Assembly (NCBI RefSeq): GCF_934747485.1
Contig: NZ_CAKVGN010000014.1
Span: 1-49,144 of the forward strand
From: an uncultured Brachyspira sp.
Lineage (GTDB): Bacteria > Spirochaetota > Brachyspiria > Brachyspirales > Brachyspiraceae
Reading direction: 5' to 3'
Length of the DNA: 49,144 nt
The position numbers and the translations under genes are program-made. The notes beneath the pieces were generated by a model. The model was not told where the DNA came from, searched no databases, and saw only the letters and a list, made by a program, of their open reading frames with translations. Below, in pieces: positions 18,329 through 26,990 of the stretch (positions are counted from its first letter, which is position 1; each line of letters begins with the position of its first letter).

Positions 18329-18393
18329 TATAAATTAATTATTTTAATTAAATAATTTTGTTTCAGCATTTAATTGCTGTACGCTTATATATA

Positions 18394-18409
18394 TGCAAGA
18401 AACGTGCCA
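18394..18409 (-). promoter_or_regulatory. sigma-54-like promoter before clpB
   Basis: The minus strand reads TGGCACGTTTCTTGCA, with the -24 GG and -12 GC doublets 12 bases apart, matching the core sigma-54 consensus (TGGCACG-N4-TTGC). Transcription would start near 18384, about 95 bases before the ATG. The site also lies in a partly palindromic region (ATATATATG/CATATATAT around it). I cannot see rpoN or an activator gene here. Confidence 0.45.
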
Positions 18410-18594
18410 TATATATGCAGCTTATACCTTAATTTACTATATTAAAATATCATATTTAACTGTTTTTCTTAACTCAATTTCTAAATTATGTGTAATTATA
18501 TACATCTTATAAAGCCTATATGTATTAATATTATACTAATAATAGACAGAATGTATTATAATTATACAAACTATTATATAAAAATATATGCTTC

Positions 18595-18622
18595 TTGACT
18601 TTCATATTATATTTTATATAAT
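18595..18622 (+). promoter_or_regulatory. promoter of the aldo/keto reductase gene
   Basis: TTGACT (18595-18600) and TATAAT (18617-18622) are 16 bases apart, 40 bases before the ATG. The 374-base gap 18289-18662 between the divergent clpB and this gene otherwise holds only the clpB leader elements. Confidence 0.7.
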
Positions 18623-18662
18623 AAAACAATTAAATAACTAAATAATTAAAAGGTGTATTATA

Positions 18663-19520
18663 ATGAACAATTTCTCTTCTTTAAACGATTCTTTTGTGTT
18701 AAGCAATGGTTATAAAATTCCTTGTATAGGTTTTGGTACTTGGCAGACACCAGACGGAGATACTGCTGTAAACTCTGTAAAAGAGGCTATAAAGTTAGGC
18801 TATAAACATATTGATACAGCTGCTATCTATAAAAATGAAAAAAGTGTAGGAAAGGCTATAAAAGAAAGCGGTATAGAGAGAAAAGAATTATTTATTACAA
18901 GCAAAGTTTGGAATAAAGAGAGAGGATATAATACAACATTAAAAGCATTTGAAAAAACTCTTAATGATTTGGAACTTGATTATCTTGACCTTTATTTAAT
19001 ACATTGGCCTGCATCAGAAAATCAATTTAAAGATTGGGACAATATTAATTTAGAGACTTGGAAAGCCATGACTGAGCTTTATAAAAAAGGAAAAATAAAA
19101 TCAATAGGCGTTTCTAATTTCATGCCTCATCATTTAAAATCTTTAATGCAAACAGAAATTAAACCTATGGTAAATCAAATAGAGTTTCATGTTGGTTTTA
19201 TGCAAGAAGAAACAGTTAAATATTGCCGAGATAATAATATACTAATTGAAGCTTGGAGTCCGCTTGGCACTGGTAAAATGCTTGATAATGCTTTATTAAA
19301 AGAAATTGCTGGTAAATATAAAAAATCTGTTGCAGAGCTTTGCATAAGATGGTGTTTACAAAATAATGCACTTCCACTTCCAAAATCAATTACTCCATCA
19401 AGAATAAAAGAAAATGCTGAAGTTTTTGATTTTAATATAAGCGATGAAGATGTGAATACTATAAACAATATAGAATATTTTGGAGGTTCAGGACTTCACC
19501 CAGACAAGATAGATTTTTAA
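18663..19520 (+). CDS. aldo/keto reductase
   Basis: The 285-residue product is a cytosolic NADPH-dependent aldehyde/ketone reductase of the AKR superfamily, close to the AKR5-type enzymes of bacteria. The catalytic tetrad is complete: D51 and Y56 (HIDTAAIY), K81 (TSKVW) and H114 (YLIHWP). The cofactor region PLPKSITPSRIKEN near 257-270 is typical. AAAGGTG precedes the ATG. It stands alone between divergent clpB and a convergent oxidoreductase gene; the physiological substrate is unknown, aldehyde detoxification being likely. Confidence 0.95.
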   Translation: MNNFSSLNDSFVLSNGYKIPCIGFGTWQTPDGDTAVNSVKEAIKLGYKHIDTAAIYKNEKSVGKAIKESGIERKELFITSKVWNKERGYNTTLKAFEKTLNDLELDYLDLYLIHWPASENQFKDWDNINLETWKAMTELYKKGKIKSIGVSNFMPHHLKSLMQTEIKPMVNQIEFHVGFMQEETVKYCRDNNILIEAWSPLGTGKMLDNALLKEIAGKYKKSVAELCIRWCLQNNALPLPKSITPSRIKENAEVFDFNISDEDVNTINNIEYFGGSGLHPDKIDF

Positions 19521-19553
19521 GTTTTTAGTATTTACAAAATTTATTTTACCATT

Positions 19554-20243
19554 TTACCATGGGCGTTTATCTTTAAGCCAGCCTTTTTCTTTCCAATAGT
19601 TATAATCATTTTCTGTGATTTTCTTTTTTTGATGCAGTTTTCTCATCAAATAAAAAAGCATTTTGTTTTTTATAGAAAGCTTTATATTGCCATAATCTTT
19701 TTTTATTTTATTAGCTAAAGAATATATTTGTTTTCTAATTTTTTCTTTTATATCTTCGTTTACATCATTCCAAGTTACTTCTCTCACAGCAAAACCAATT
19801 TTATATGTTTTAGCAACTCCCCAAAAAAATGTGCTGTCGGCTATGTCTTTAGTTGTCTCTTTCATTCCGCCTCCTGCTGCAGTAGAAATACACACAACTT
19901 GTTTTCTAAACATACTTTCTTCTGGTCTATGTATCATCCATCTATAACCATAATGGTCTAATAATGTCTTCATAGCAGCTGTTACATGATATACATACAC
20001 TGGGCTTGCAAATATTATTATATCAGCATTATCAATAGCTGAAGTGATAGGGCTTAATGCTTCATAATGCGGGCATAGTTTCTCTGACTTTTTAAAACAA
20101 TTATTACACCCTACACAAAAAGAATTAAAATCTCTTGGAAGAAAAAACTCTGTAACATCAGCATCTAATTTATCATAAAGCATTTTAGCAGCATTGTAAG
20201 TAGAACCTTTATGATTTTGACCATGTATAACTGTTATTTTCAT
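19554..20243 (-). CDS. flavodoxin-like NAD(P)H oxidoreductase
   Basis: The 229-residue product is a flavodoxin-fold FMN-dependent reductase (NADPH-dependent FMN reductase/multimeric flavodoxin type). HGQNHKGSTYNAAKML (7-22) is the FMN phosphate loop, VGCNNCFKKSEKLC (about 44-57) is a cysteine-rich segment typical of the iron-sulfur-linked relatives, and IIIFASPVYVYHVTAAMK (about 75-92) is the second FMN block. The C-terminal 50 residues are basic. AAGAGA lies eight bases before the ATG. It is downstream of the MarR-type gene, which may control it. Confidence 0.88.
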   Translation of the reverse strand: MKITVIHGQNHKGSTYNAAKMLYDKLDADVTEFFLPRDFNSFCVGCNNCFKKSEKLCPHYEALSPITSAIDNADIIIFASPVYVYHVTAAMKTLLDHYGYRWMIHRPEESMFRKQVVCISTAAGGGMKETTKDIADSTFFWGVAKTYKIGFAVREVTWNDVNEDIKEKIRKQIYSLANKIKKDYGNIKLSIKNKMLFYLMRKLHQKKKITENDYNYWKEKGWLKDKRPW

Positions 20244-20365
20244 TTGTTATATCTCTTAATAAATAATTGCTTTTTTAATATTATAATCAATAGAAATTAA
20301 ATTGTAAAGCATTTTTATTTTGATTAAACTATTTTATCTTTTTTAAAATCTTCTAAATAAGAATT

Positions 20366-20785
20366 TTATATTTCTGATATATTCTTTCTAATAAGCTCTA
20401 ATATTTTTACAAACTTATCAGCATCTTTTGAATCAATATTTTTTATTATATTATTTAAAACTTCATTTTCATAGTTTTCCATTATAGGAAGTTCTTTTTT
20501 TGCTTTATCTGTAAGAAACAATGAAAAAGCTCTTTTATCGGTTTTGTTTTCTTGTCTTTTTATTAAAGATTTTTTTTCTAATTTATCTATTATAGCTTTA
20601 ACTGTATTTTGATCTTTATCAAGTTTTACCGAAAGTTCTTTTTGAGATATGCCTTCTTTTTTAGATAGCTCTTTGATTACTATTAATTGTTCTGGGGTGA
20701 TATCAAAATCATTTATTTGTCTGCCTATGTATTGATATATTTTTCTTGCAGTATAGCAAACATCATATCCTATATTATTAATAAT
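20366..20785 (-). CDS. MarR-family regulator with ATT start
   Basis: The minus strand encodes about 139 residues of a MarR-type winged helix protein: an opening NNIGYDVCYTARKIYQYIG segment, DFDITPEQLIVIKEL, then the helix-turn-helix ISQKELSVKLDKDQNTVKAI, a wing with R-Q-E-N-K-T-D-K-R-A-F, and a helical C terminus ending in TAA at 20366-20368. There is no ATG, GTG or TTG near the N terminus: the frame is open back to a TAG at 20815-20813 without one. AAGGAG (20797-20792) is followed by three ATT codons, the second (20785) six bases away, so I place the start there. Alternatives are an ATA or another ATT, or a gene that has lost its start. Such regulators often answer oxidants or phenolics. The neighbouring oxidoreductase and lactamase-fold genes are likely targets. 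Confidence 0.7.
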   Translation of the reverse strand: MINNIGYDVCYTARKIYQYIGRQINDFDITPEQLIVIKELSKKEGISQKELSVKLDKDQNTVKAIIDKLEKKSLIKRQENKTDKRAFSLFLTDKAKKELPIMENYENEVLNNIIKNIDSKDADKFVKILELIRKNISEI

Positions 20786-20803
20786 AATAGTCTCCTTAAA
20801 TAT

Positions 20804-20840
20804 AAAAAAACGCTACCATAATAGTTTACATTATGATAGC
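20804..20840 (-). terminator. hairpin with T run; terminator or MarR operator
   Basis: On the minus strand GCTATCATAAT (20840-20830) and ATTATGGTAGC (20822-20812) form an 11-bp stem with one mismatch pair, followed by seven T residues. It lies 45 bases after the lactamase-fold gene, so it looks like that gene's terminator. The same palindrome also covers the -10 box of a promoter for the MarR gene, which is where a MarR dimer would bind. Confidence 0.75.
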
Positions 20841-20861
20841 ATATATTTTGATTTTTGTTAA
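20833..20861 (-). promoter_or_regulatory. candidate promoter of the MarR gene
   Basis: On the minus strand TTAACA (20861-20856) and TATCAT (20838-20833) are 17 bases apart. The -10 box is inside the palindrome at 20812-20840, which suggests autorepression. Confidence 0.45.
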
Positions 20862-20884
20862 GGTATTTTGAGAATTCTCTAATT

Positions 20885-21715
20885 TTATTTGGCTCTTTCT
20901 ATCAATGAATTAAGATATTTTTCCATATTTTCTTTATTCATAATAAAAGGATTTTGCTCCCCTTCTTTAAGATTTGCCACTTTTTCTAAATTAGCATAAC
21001 CGTTATCAGCAAAAAGATGAGCAGTTAATGAAACAGCAGCGTTTCTTGCAAGAGCTTCTTTTTTGAAGTATTCTGCTGACTGTTTATATTTTTTCACCAA
21101 TTCTTTATCTTTAGGAAGTCCTGTTCCGCCCCATAACACAGCAGTATATTCTTTACCTTTATACTTTACAGGAAATATATAAGAGCTGCATCCTGCAGTA
21201 TGCCCCGGTGTTTCTAATATAGTTACACTTACATCACCAAGCTTTATTACATCTTTATTTTTAGCATAAATATCTACTTTAGTTTTAGGAGAGCGAGGAG
21301 AATTAGCACCTGTATTTAAATTGTACATTAAATCTGTATCTGTTTTTGTAAGTACAGTTTTAGCTCCATATTTGTTTCTTAAATAATTAGCTCCGCCGTA
21401 ATGATCCCCATGACCATGACTAATCAATATATATTTTAAGTTTTTAGGGTCTAATCCAAATCCTTTTATCCCATCTTCTATAAGTTTAGCATCTCTCTCG
21501 TCCCACATAGAATCTATTAAAATAAGCCCGTCAGAAGTATTAATTACCCAAGCAACAACACTCACTGTTCCTATGCAGTATACATTATCAAATACTTTTG
21601 TAGGTTTTAAAGGAGTATTGTCGTTTAGATAATCCATTGGTGTTTTTTCAGCACCAAATACTAAATAAACAGAAATAAAAAAAATGAAAAAGACTTTATT
21701 AAACGAATCAAGCAC
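20885..21715 (-). CDS. subclass B3-like metallo-beta-lactamase-fold hydrolase
   Basis: The 276-residue product has an N-terminal signal peptide (residues 1-21, cleavage near FGA) and a metallo-beta-lactamase domain with HGHGDH (H100, H102, D104, H105), PGHT (H172) and a C-terminal H233 that complete two metal sites as in subclass B3. It should be exported to the periplasm. The GTG start at 21715 is fixed by AAGGAGG five bases upstream. Many proteins of this fold are not antibiotic hydrolases, so resistance cannot be concluded. A strong promoter with a palindrome in its spacer precedes it, showing regulation. Confidence 0.88.
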   Translation of the reverse strand: MLDSFNKVFFIFFISVYLVFGAEKTPMDYLNDNTPLKPTKVFDNVYCIGTVSVVAWVINTSDGLILIDSMWDERDAKLIEDGIKGFGLDPKNLKYILISHGHGDHYGGANYLRNKYGAKTVLTKTDTDLMYNLNTGANSPRSPKTKVDIYAKNKDVIKLGDVSVTILETPGHTAGCSSYIFPVKYKGKEYTAVLWGGTGLPKDKELVKKYKQSAEYFKKEALARNAAVSLTAHLFADNGYANLEKVANLKEGEQNPFIMNKENMEKYLNSLIERAK

Positions 21716-21742
21716 TTTTACCTCCTTAAAATAAGCTAATTA

Positions 21743-21771
21743 ATATTACTACGTATACGTATTATTGTCAA
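21743..21771 (-). promoter_or_regulatory. promoter with palindromic operator
   Basis: On the minus strand TTGACA (21771-21766) and TAATAT (21748-21743) are 17 bases apart. The spacer contains the perfect palindrome TACGTATACGTA (21750-21761), the classic position for a repressor to block polymerase. It drives the lactamase-fold gene. The rest of the 303-base gap to RNase J is AT-rich without genes. Confidence 0.75.
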
Positions 21772-21951
21772 TATAAATTATTATTTTTTTAATAGTTTTT
21801 ATACAAAAAAATCAGCATTATTAAAAAAATATATTACTTTGAAAACAATCTATTAAAAATAATTTTTGCAATTTATAGTTATAAACAAACAAAATAATTA
21901 CTTTTTTAAAAAATACATATTCTTTTACTAAATAAATAATAATTTGTAATC

Positions 21952-21980
21952 TTGACTTAATATTTCTTTACAGTTAAAAT
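21952..21980 (+). promoter_or_regulatory. promoter of the RNase J operon
   Basis: TTGACT (21952-21957) and TAAAAT (21975-21980) are 17 bases apart, giving a leader of about 30 bases before the ATG at 22019. Confidence 0.6.
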
Positions 21981-22018
21981 AAAAAAATTAAAAATAATAT
22001 ACTAAAAGTAGTAAATAG

Positions 22019-23809
22019 ATGAACAATAATGATAAGATAAGAATCATACCTTTAGGCGGCGTACAAGAAATAGGTATGAATATGACAGTTATAGAATATG
22101 GAGATGAAGTATTAATTATTGATTGCGGATTTATGTTTCCTAAATATCATATGCTTGGCATAGATTACGTTATACCTGACACTTCATATTTGGAAGATAA
22201 AAACATAGTTGGATTAGTATTAACTCATGGACATGAAGACCATATAGGGGCTATACCTCATTTCTTAAGAAAATTTCCAAATATACAAATTTATGGTTCA
22301 AGATTAACAGCTGCTTTTTTAAGAGCAAAATTGAATGATTACAAAAATGAATATAAAGACGTAAAGATTTATGAATTAGAGCCAAGAAATAAAATTGAAA
22401 TAGGAAGAAACTTTGATATAGAGTTTATAAGAGTTAATCATAGCATACCTGATGGGGTTGGTGTTGCCATCACTACTCCTCTTGGTGTCATAATACATAC
22501 TGGAGATTTTAAAATTGATTTGAATCCTACTACTGATAAATTTATAGACCTTTATAAGTTTGCAGAATATGGAGAAAAGGGGGTATTGCTTCTCTTAGCA
22601 GATTCTACGAACTGTCATAAGAATGGTTTTTCTATGAGTGAAAGCTTAGTGCAAAACACTATGACTCCCCTATTTGCTTATGAGGACGGTATGATAATTG
22701 TTGCTGTTTTTGCAAGCAGTATAGAGAGAATACAAGATTTGGTAACTGCTGCTAAGATTAACAATAAATATGTGGCTTTCTCTGGAAGAAGTTTACTTAA
22801 ATATACAAAAATAGCACAAGAGATGGGATATTTAAATCTATATGATATAGTGATACCTATAGACAGATTAAACAGATATCCAAGAGAAAAAATTGTATGC
22901 ATAACTACAGGCACGCAAGGAGAACCTTATTCTTCTCTTTCACTAATAGCCGCTGAAGCTCATAAGCATATAAAAGTAGAAGACGGAGATATGGTAATAT
23001 TTTCTTCAAGTGTTATACCGGGAAATGAGATGTCTGTTACAAGAATGATTAATAATCTTTACGACCTTGGGGCTAAAATGGTGGGAGAAGATAAAAAACT
23101 TCTTCATGTATCGGGACATGCTTCGAGTGAAGATTTAAAGCTCATGTATAGATTAGTAAAACCAAAATATTTTATACCTATACATGGTGAGAAGAGACAT
23201 TTAATCAGCCATATAAAATTAGTAGAAGAGCTTAATGGACTTAATTCTAAGGGGTTTTTACTTTATAACGGCGATGTACTTGAAATAGATAGCTCTTTAG
23301 AGGCAAAGACTGCTGAGCCTATAGAGATAAGAAATATTTATGTTGATGGTAAGGGTGTTGGAGATTTAGAAGATAGTATATTCTTTGACAGAGAGCAATT
23401 ATCATTAAACGGAGTTGTGGTTGCTAATGTAGTTGCTAAAAAAAATAAAACAGGAAACTATGATATAAATATAGACATAGAAAGCAAAGGTTTTACATAC
23501 AATGGAGCAGAAAAATCTTCTATAATAAGCAAAAATGAAGAGCTTATTAAAGAAGGTAAGAATGCTGCAACAGAAGCTGTAAGAAAATTATTAAACAGAA
23601 ATAAAAGAACACCTTCAACCATAAAATATGAAGTGCGTGAGGCGTTAAGAAAAAAGTTTATACAGATAATAGGAAGAGAGCCTGTTATATTTGTATCGCT
23701 TTATATAGACAATATTTATGTAGAGTTAGAAGAAAATATACAAATACGGAGGAAACATGTACGAACAAAACAACCAAGAGCAAGAAAACACTGCACAAGA
23801 AGAAACTAA
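22019..23809 (+). CDS. rnj: ribonuclease J
   Basis: RNase J is a metallo-beta-lactamase/beta-CASP nuclease that degrades and matures RNA from 5' ends and also cuts internally. The 596-residue product has HGHEDH (H70, H72, D74, H75), a VNHSIPDGVG block near 140, the beta-CASP region and the C-terminal HVSGHAS and PKYFIPIHGE motifs around 360-390. No clear ribosome site lies before the ATG. The last 18 residues, very basic (R, K, H), overlap the start of sppA by 53 bases and include its ribosome site, so they may be a recent extension after loss of a stop. Confidence 0.95.
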   Translation: MNNNDKIRIIPLGGVQEIGMNMTVIEYGDEVLIIDCGFMFPKYHMLGIDYVIPDTSYLEDKNIVGLVLTHGHEDHIGAIPHFLRKFPNIQIYGSRLTAAFLRAKLNDYKNEYKDVKIYELEPRNKIEIGRNFDIEFIRVNHSIPDGVGVAITTPLGVIIHTGDFKIDLNPTTDKFIDLYKFAEYGEKGVLLLLADSTNCHKNGFSMSESLVQNTMTPLFAYEDGMIIVAVFASSIERIQDLVTAAKINNKYVAFSGRSLLKYTKIAQEMGYLNLYDIVIPIDRLNRYPREKIVCITTGTQGEPYSSLSLIAAEAHKHIKVEDGDMVIFSSSVIPGNEMSVTRMINNLYDLGAKMVGEDKKLLHVSGHASSEDLKLMYRLVKPKYFIPIHGEKRHLISHIKLVEELNGLNSKGFLLYNGDVLEIDSSLEAKTAEPIEIRNIYVDGKGVGDLEDSIFFDREQLSLNGVVVANVVAKKNKTGNYDINIDIESKGFTYNGAEKSSIISKNEELIKEGKNAATEAVRKLLNRNKRTPSTIKYEVREALRKKFIQIIGREPVIFVSLYIDNIYVELEENIQIRRKHVRTKQPRARKHCTRRN

Positions 23810-24857
23810 GGAATATACAAACAGTCTCAAAAAAACTGAAATCAAAGAAAATAAAGAAAACAAAAGATTTATAATATTTTCTCTGTTAATAATTGTTTCT
23901 ATAGTTATAGGTATTGTTTCTATATTTACTAAACCTAAAAATACAATCTCTTCTGTTATCATAAAAGGAACAACAACAAATATTAATTCTATACAAAATA
24001 AAGAAGGTATTGCAATTATAGATTTAGTAGGAGTAATATCGCACGTAGCAAGAAAGAACTCGCTTGGAATAGAAGAAAAATCTGTAACAGAAAAATTAAT
24101 CGATGACTTTGAATATTATATGAAAGATGATAATGTAAAAGCAATAGTATTACAAATAGACAGCCCGGGAGGAGCTTTAACTTCTTGCGAGGAGGCTTTA
24201 AAATATTTGCAAGACTTAAAGAAAAAATATCCAAAACCAATAGTAGCTTCATTTAGAAGTATGGCAGCAAGCGGTGGATATTATATTGCTATGATAGCTG
24301 ATAAAATATATGCCAACGAATCAACACTCACTGGAAGTATAGGAGTAATATCTCAGTTTGTTAATGTATCTAATTTAATAGATAAATATGGAATAAAAAT
24401 GTATACAATAAAGAGCGGAAGAAATAAAGATTCATTATCTCCGTTTAGAGAACCAAGAGAAGATGAGCTTGCTTATTGGCAGGATATGACTTATGAGTTT
24501 GTTGCTCAATTTACTAATGTGGTAGAAACTGCAAGAGGAGATAAAATTAAAGGCAACAGAGAAGATTTGTTTGACGGAAAAGTATTCAGCGGTAAGAGAG
24601 CTTTAGAAGTAGGCCTAATAGACAATATCGGCACACTTCAAGATGCTATAAAAGATGCTGCTGAAATGGCTGATATAACAGATGAAGAGCCTTATATTAT
24701 ACAAAAACCAGAAAACAAAAACTTTATAAATCTAATATTATCGAGTATGCCTTTTGTTTATAAACCTCAAGCTTTAATACCTTATGAGGAATTAATAAAT
24801 ACTAAATATATAGGGGTTCCTATGTATATTTATATTCCTAATTATATTGGAGAGTGA
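23757..24857 (+). CDS. sppA: signal peptide peptidase SppA (S49 family)
   Basis: SppA is a membrane serine protease that degrades cleaved signal peptides. The 366-residue product has a long charged N-terminal tail (1-37, Glu/Lys/Asn-rich), one transmembrane helix (about 38-57) and the S49 domain. IDSPGG (135-140), the Ser172 nucleophile in MAASGGYY and Lys224 in KSGRNKD reproduce the Ser-Lys dyad spacing of 52 residues known from the Bacillus enzyme. GGAGG lies four bases before the ATG, inside the 3' end of the RNase J gene. Confidence 0.93.
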   Translation: MYEQNNQEQENTAQEETKEYTNSLKKTEIKENKENKRFIIFSLLIIVSIVIGIVSIFTKPKNTISSVIIKGTTTNINSIQNKEGIAIIDLVGVISHVARKNSLGIEEKSVTEKLIDDFEYYMKDDNVKAIVLQIDSPGGALTSCEEALKYLQDLKKKYPKPIVASFRSMAASGGYYIAMIADKIYANESTLTGSIGVISQFVNVSNLIDKYGIKMYTIKSGRNKDSLSPFREPREDELAYWQDMTYEFVAQFTNVVETARGDKIKGNREDLFDGKVFSGKRALEVGLIDNIGTLQDAIKDAAEMADITDEEPYIIQKPENKNFINLILSSMPFVYKPQALIPYEELINTKYIGVPMYIYIPNYIGE

Positions 24858-24858
24858 A

Positions 24859-25422
24859 ATGAAAATATATGAAGCTATATATTATTACATGTTATCTCCT
24901 AAAGAGGCTATAAAAAAAGAAGTAAAGTTTGAATATGCTTTAATAATATTTTTAATGGCGGCTATTAGCATATCAATATCAGTTCTAATAGCTATTGGAA
25001 GCAGAGGCTCTATATTTAAATTATTAATACTTGTTTTTGGAATATCAGCATACATTGCAATATCCAACATAATAAAAATAGCTGTTATTAATTTAACTAC
25101 TAACCTATTAGATGTATATAATAAAGACTATATTAAAAAATTTATAAAAAATTATTTTGCAATATATGGCATATTTATTTTTATTTTGCCAATAAGTTTA
25201 ATTTTTATAAAAAACGGTGCCTTATTTTTTATACAGGCTATTAGTTTTATAATATTTCAAATATATTATTTTTTCCTATCATATCATAATATAAAGACCT
25301 CTTTTAATATAAATAGCTCCTCAAAAGCTTTTATGATTTTACTTTCTCCCATTATAATAGATTATTTAACATATATATCTTTGATTATATTAATATTTGG
25401 AGTTTTTATAAATAGTTTATAA
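24859..25422 (+). CDS. small polytopic membrane protein
   Basis: Not firmly recognised. The 187-residue product has five or so hydrophobic helices after a soluble N terminus (MKIYEAIYYYMLSPKEAIKK) and somewhat resembles Yip1-domain bacterial membrane proteins. The ATG at 24859 is chosen because GGAG lies six bases before it; a TTG at 24847 in frame would overlap sppA. It sits one base after the sppA stop and nine before the LptF-type gene, so it is part of the same operon. Confidence 0.7.
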   Translation: MKIYEAIYYYMLSPKEAIKKEVKFEYALIIFLMAAISISISVLIAIGSRGSIFKLLILVFGISAYIAISNIIKIAVINLTTNLLDVYNKDYIKKFIKNYFAIYGIFIFILPISLIFIKNGALFFIQAISFIIFQIYYFFLSYHNIKTSFNINSSSKAFMILLSPIIIDYLTYISLIILIFGVFINSL

Positions 25423-25431
25423 TTTATTGTT

Positions 25432-26727
25432 ATGAAAAAAATAAAGAAATATATTATATTAGAGGCTATAGGTCCTTTTATAGCAGGCGTACTTTTTTTT
25501 ACGTTTATATTTGTAATACAGCTTTTGCCGGAATTATTTAAACTTATATTAAATAATGGTGCTCCTATATCTACTTCTTTAGAAATATTTGTTTATATGC
25601 TTCCATTCAACGTAGCAATTACTATACCAATGTCAATACTAATGGCTGGAATCATGGGATATGGAAGGCTTTCTTCTGATAATGAAATCATAGTAATGCG
25701 TGCTTTAGGATTTTCTCATATGAGAATATATGCCCCTATTATAATACTTGGATTTTTCACTTTCTTATTTTCTTTGTTTTTCAACAATGTTGTTATGACT
25801 GAATCAAATTATAGATATAGGGCTTTATTTTCTTATATAATTAATATAAGACCTTCTATTGCAGTTGGAAAATTGGAGTTTGCTTACATATCTGATATTA
25901 ATCTATCAATTGGGGCATATTATAGCGATAATAATGGTATGTCTAATGTTGTCATTTATGATGGTAACTCTCAAGCCAGAAGAATTATTACTGCTAAAAA
26001 CGGTAAATGGAAAAATAATGAGGCTAATTCTAAAGTTATAACTTTAACTTTATATGATGGAATAGTTCAAGAGATGCCTGTATATGGTTTTGTAAGCAAC
26101 GATTTTACTGCATTTGATGCTATGGATATTAATATAGTTAGAAATGTAAGTAAATTGAATGACCATGAAAGAGGCCTTAGAGAAATTCCTGCTTGGCAAA
26201 TAAGAAAAAAAATAAATGATACAATGTCCAATTCACTTCAAACAGTAACCAATCAAATAAGCAACATGATAATTATGGCATATTCTAATTCATTTATAAC
26301 CAATATAGACGGCACAACAAATATAATACTAACAAATAATAATGTATCTTTTTCATCTTTTTCAAATACATATGTTACAACGAACTCAGCAGAATTAAAT
26401 AAATTAATAGAAACAACCAAAAAAGAAGCTGTACCATATTTTTATTATGTAGAGTTTCATAAATTCATATCAATACCGGCTGCATGTTTGTTTATGGTTT
26501 TTATTGGAGCTCCTTTGGGTATAGTAGGCAAAAGAAGCGGAAGAGGATTTGGATTTGGGCTTTCTGTAATAGTTGTAGTAATATATTATATTCTCATCAC
26601 TGTAGCAGAAATTATAGCAGGAAATAGAAAAGTACCGGGCTTTGTTGCTATGTGGTTCCCTAATATAGTGTTAGCTGCTATAGGGGCTTTTCTTATGATA
26701 CGTTCATTCTTTAGTAAAGGAAAATAA
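25432..26727 (+). CDS. LptF/LptG-family permease (YjgP/YjgQ)
   Basis: LptF and LptG form the membrane part of the ABC machine that pulls lipopolysaccharide-type lipids to the outer membrane. The 431-residue product has three N-terminal helices (about 9-30, 52-75, 98-120), a periplasmic beta-jellyroll-like domain (about 130-330) and three C-terminal helices, the expected layout. The middle contains an Asn/Thr/Ser-rich segment (about 275-325) that may be a linker. Only one such gene is here, so I cannot say whether it is F or G. No clear ribosome site is seen. Confidence 0.88.
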   Translation: MKKIKKYIILEAIGPFIAGVLFFTFIFVIQLLPELFKLILNNGAPISTSLEIFVYMLPFNVAITIPMSILMAGIMGYGRLSSDNEIIVMRALGFSHMRIYAPIIILGFFTFLFSLFFNNVVMTESNYRYRALFSYIINIRPSIAVGKLEFAYISDINLSIGAYYSDNNGMSNVVIYDGNSQARRIITAKNGKWKNNEANSKVITLTLYDGIVQEMPVYGFVSNDFTAFDAMDINIVRNVSKLNDHERGLREIPAWQIRKKINDTMSNSLQTVTNQISNMIIMAYSNSFITNIDGTTNIILTNNNVSFSSFSNTYVTTNSAELNKLIETTKKEAVPYFYYVEFHKFISIPAACLFMVFIGAPLGIVGKRSGRGFGFGLSVIVVVIYYILITVAEIIAGNRKVPGFVAMWFPNIVLAAIGAFLMIRSFFSKGK

Positions 26728-26758
26728 AATTATTATAGTTATAGCAAAATCAAATTAA

Positions 26759-26777
26759 TAAATATTTATATTGTTTT
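26759..26777 (+). repeat. direct repeat, left end of RM island
   Basis: TAAATATTTATATTGTTTT occurs here, 31 bases after the permease stop, and identically at 29161-29179, six bases after the methyltransferase stop. Confidence 0.6.
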
Positions 26778-26840
26778 AATTTTACTGATTATAAATATAT
26801 ATTAAATAATGATATATGTTTGTATCTATATTACATAAAA

Positions 26841-26950
26841 ATGCAGTTCTTCGCGAAGCGTATCCGAAGGATATAAGGTTCTTTTATACCAATACCGCAG
26901 GCACTTCCTTCGGTCGTAAAAGAACTGGGGTGCGGGGCAAAGCCCTGCAA
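26841..26950 (+). repeat. A-type dispersed structured repeat, copy 2
   Basis: This copy has the stem GTTCTTTTA/TAAAAGAAC (26879-26887 with 26918-26926), an inner CCG...CGG hairpin and a terminal GCGGGGC/GCCCTGC hairpin. The sequence aligns along its length with the reverse strand of 48631-48712. Confidence 0.8.
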
Positions 26951-26990
26951 ATATATTAATTTAAACAAATAATTTCTTTACATTAACATA

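Noticed and set aside
18289..18662. CIRCE operator before clpB
   Set aside because: No TTAGCACTC-N9-GAGTGCTAA sequence is present.
20885..21715. Calling the lactamase-fold protein a resistance gene
   Set aside because: The fold and metal ligands are shared by many non-antibiotic hydrolases; activity cannot be read here.
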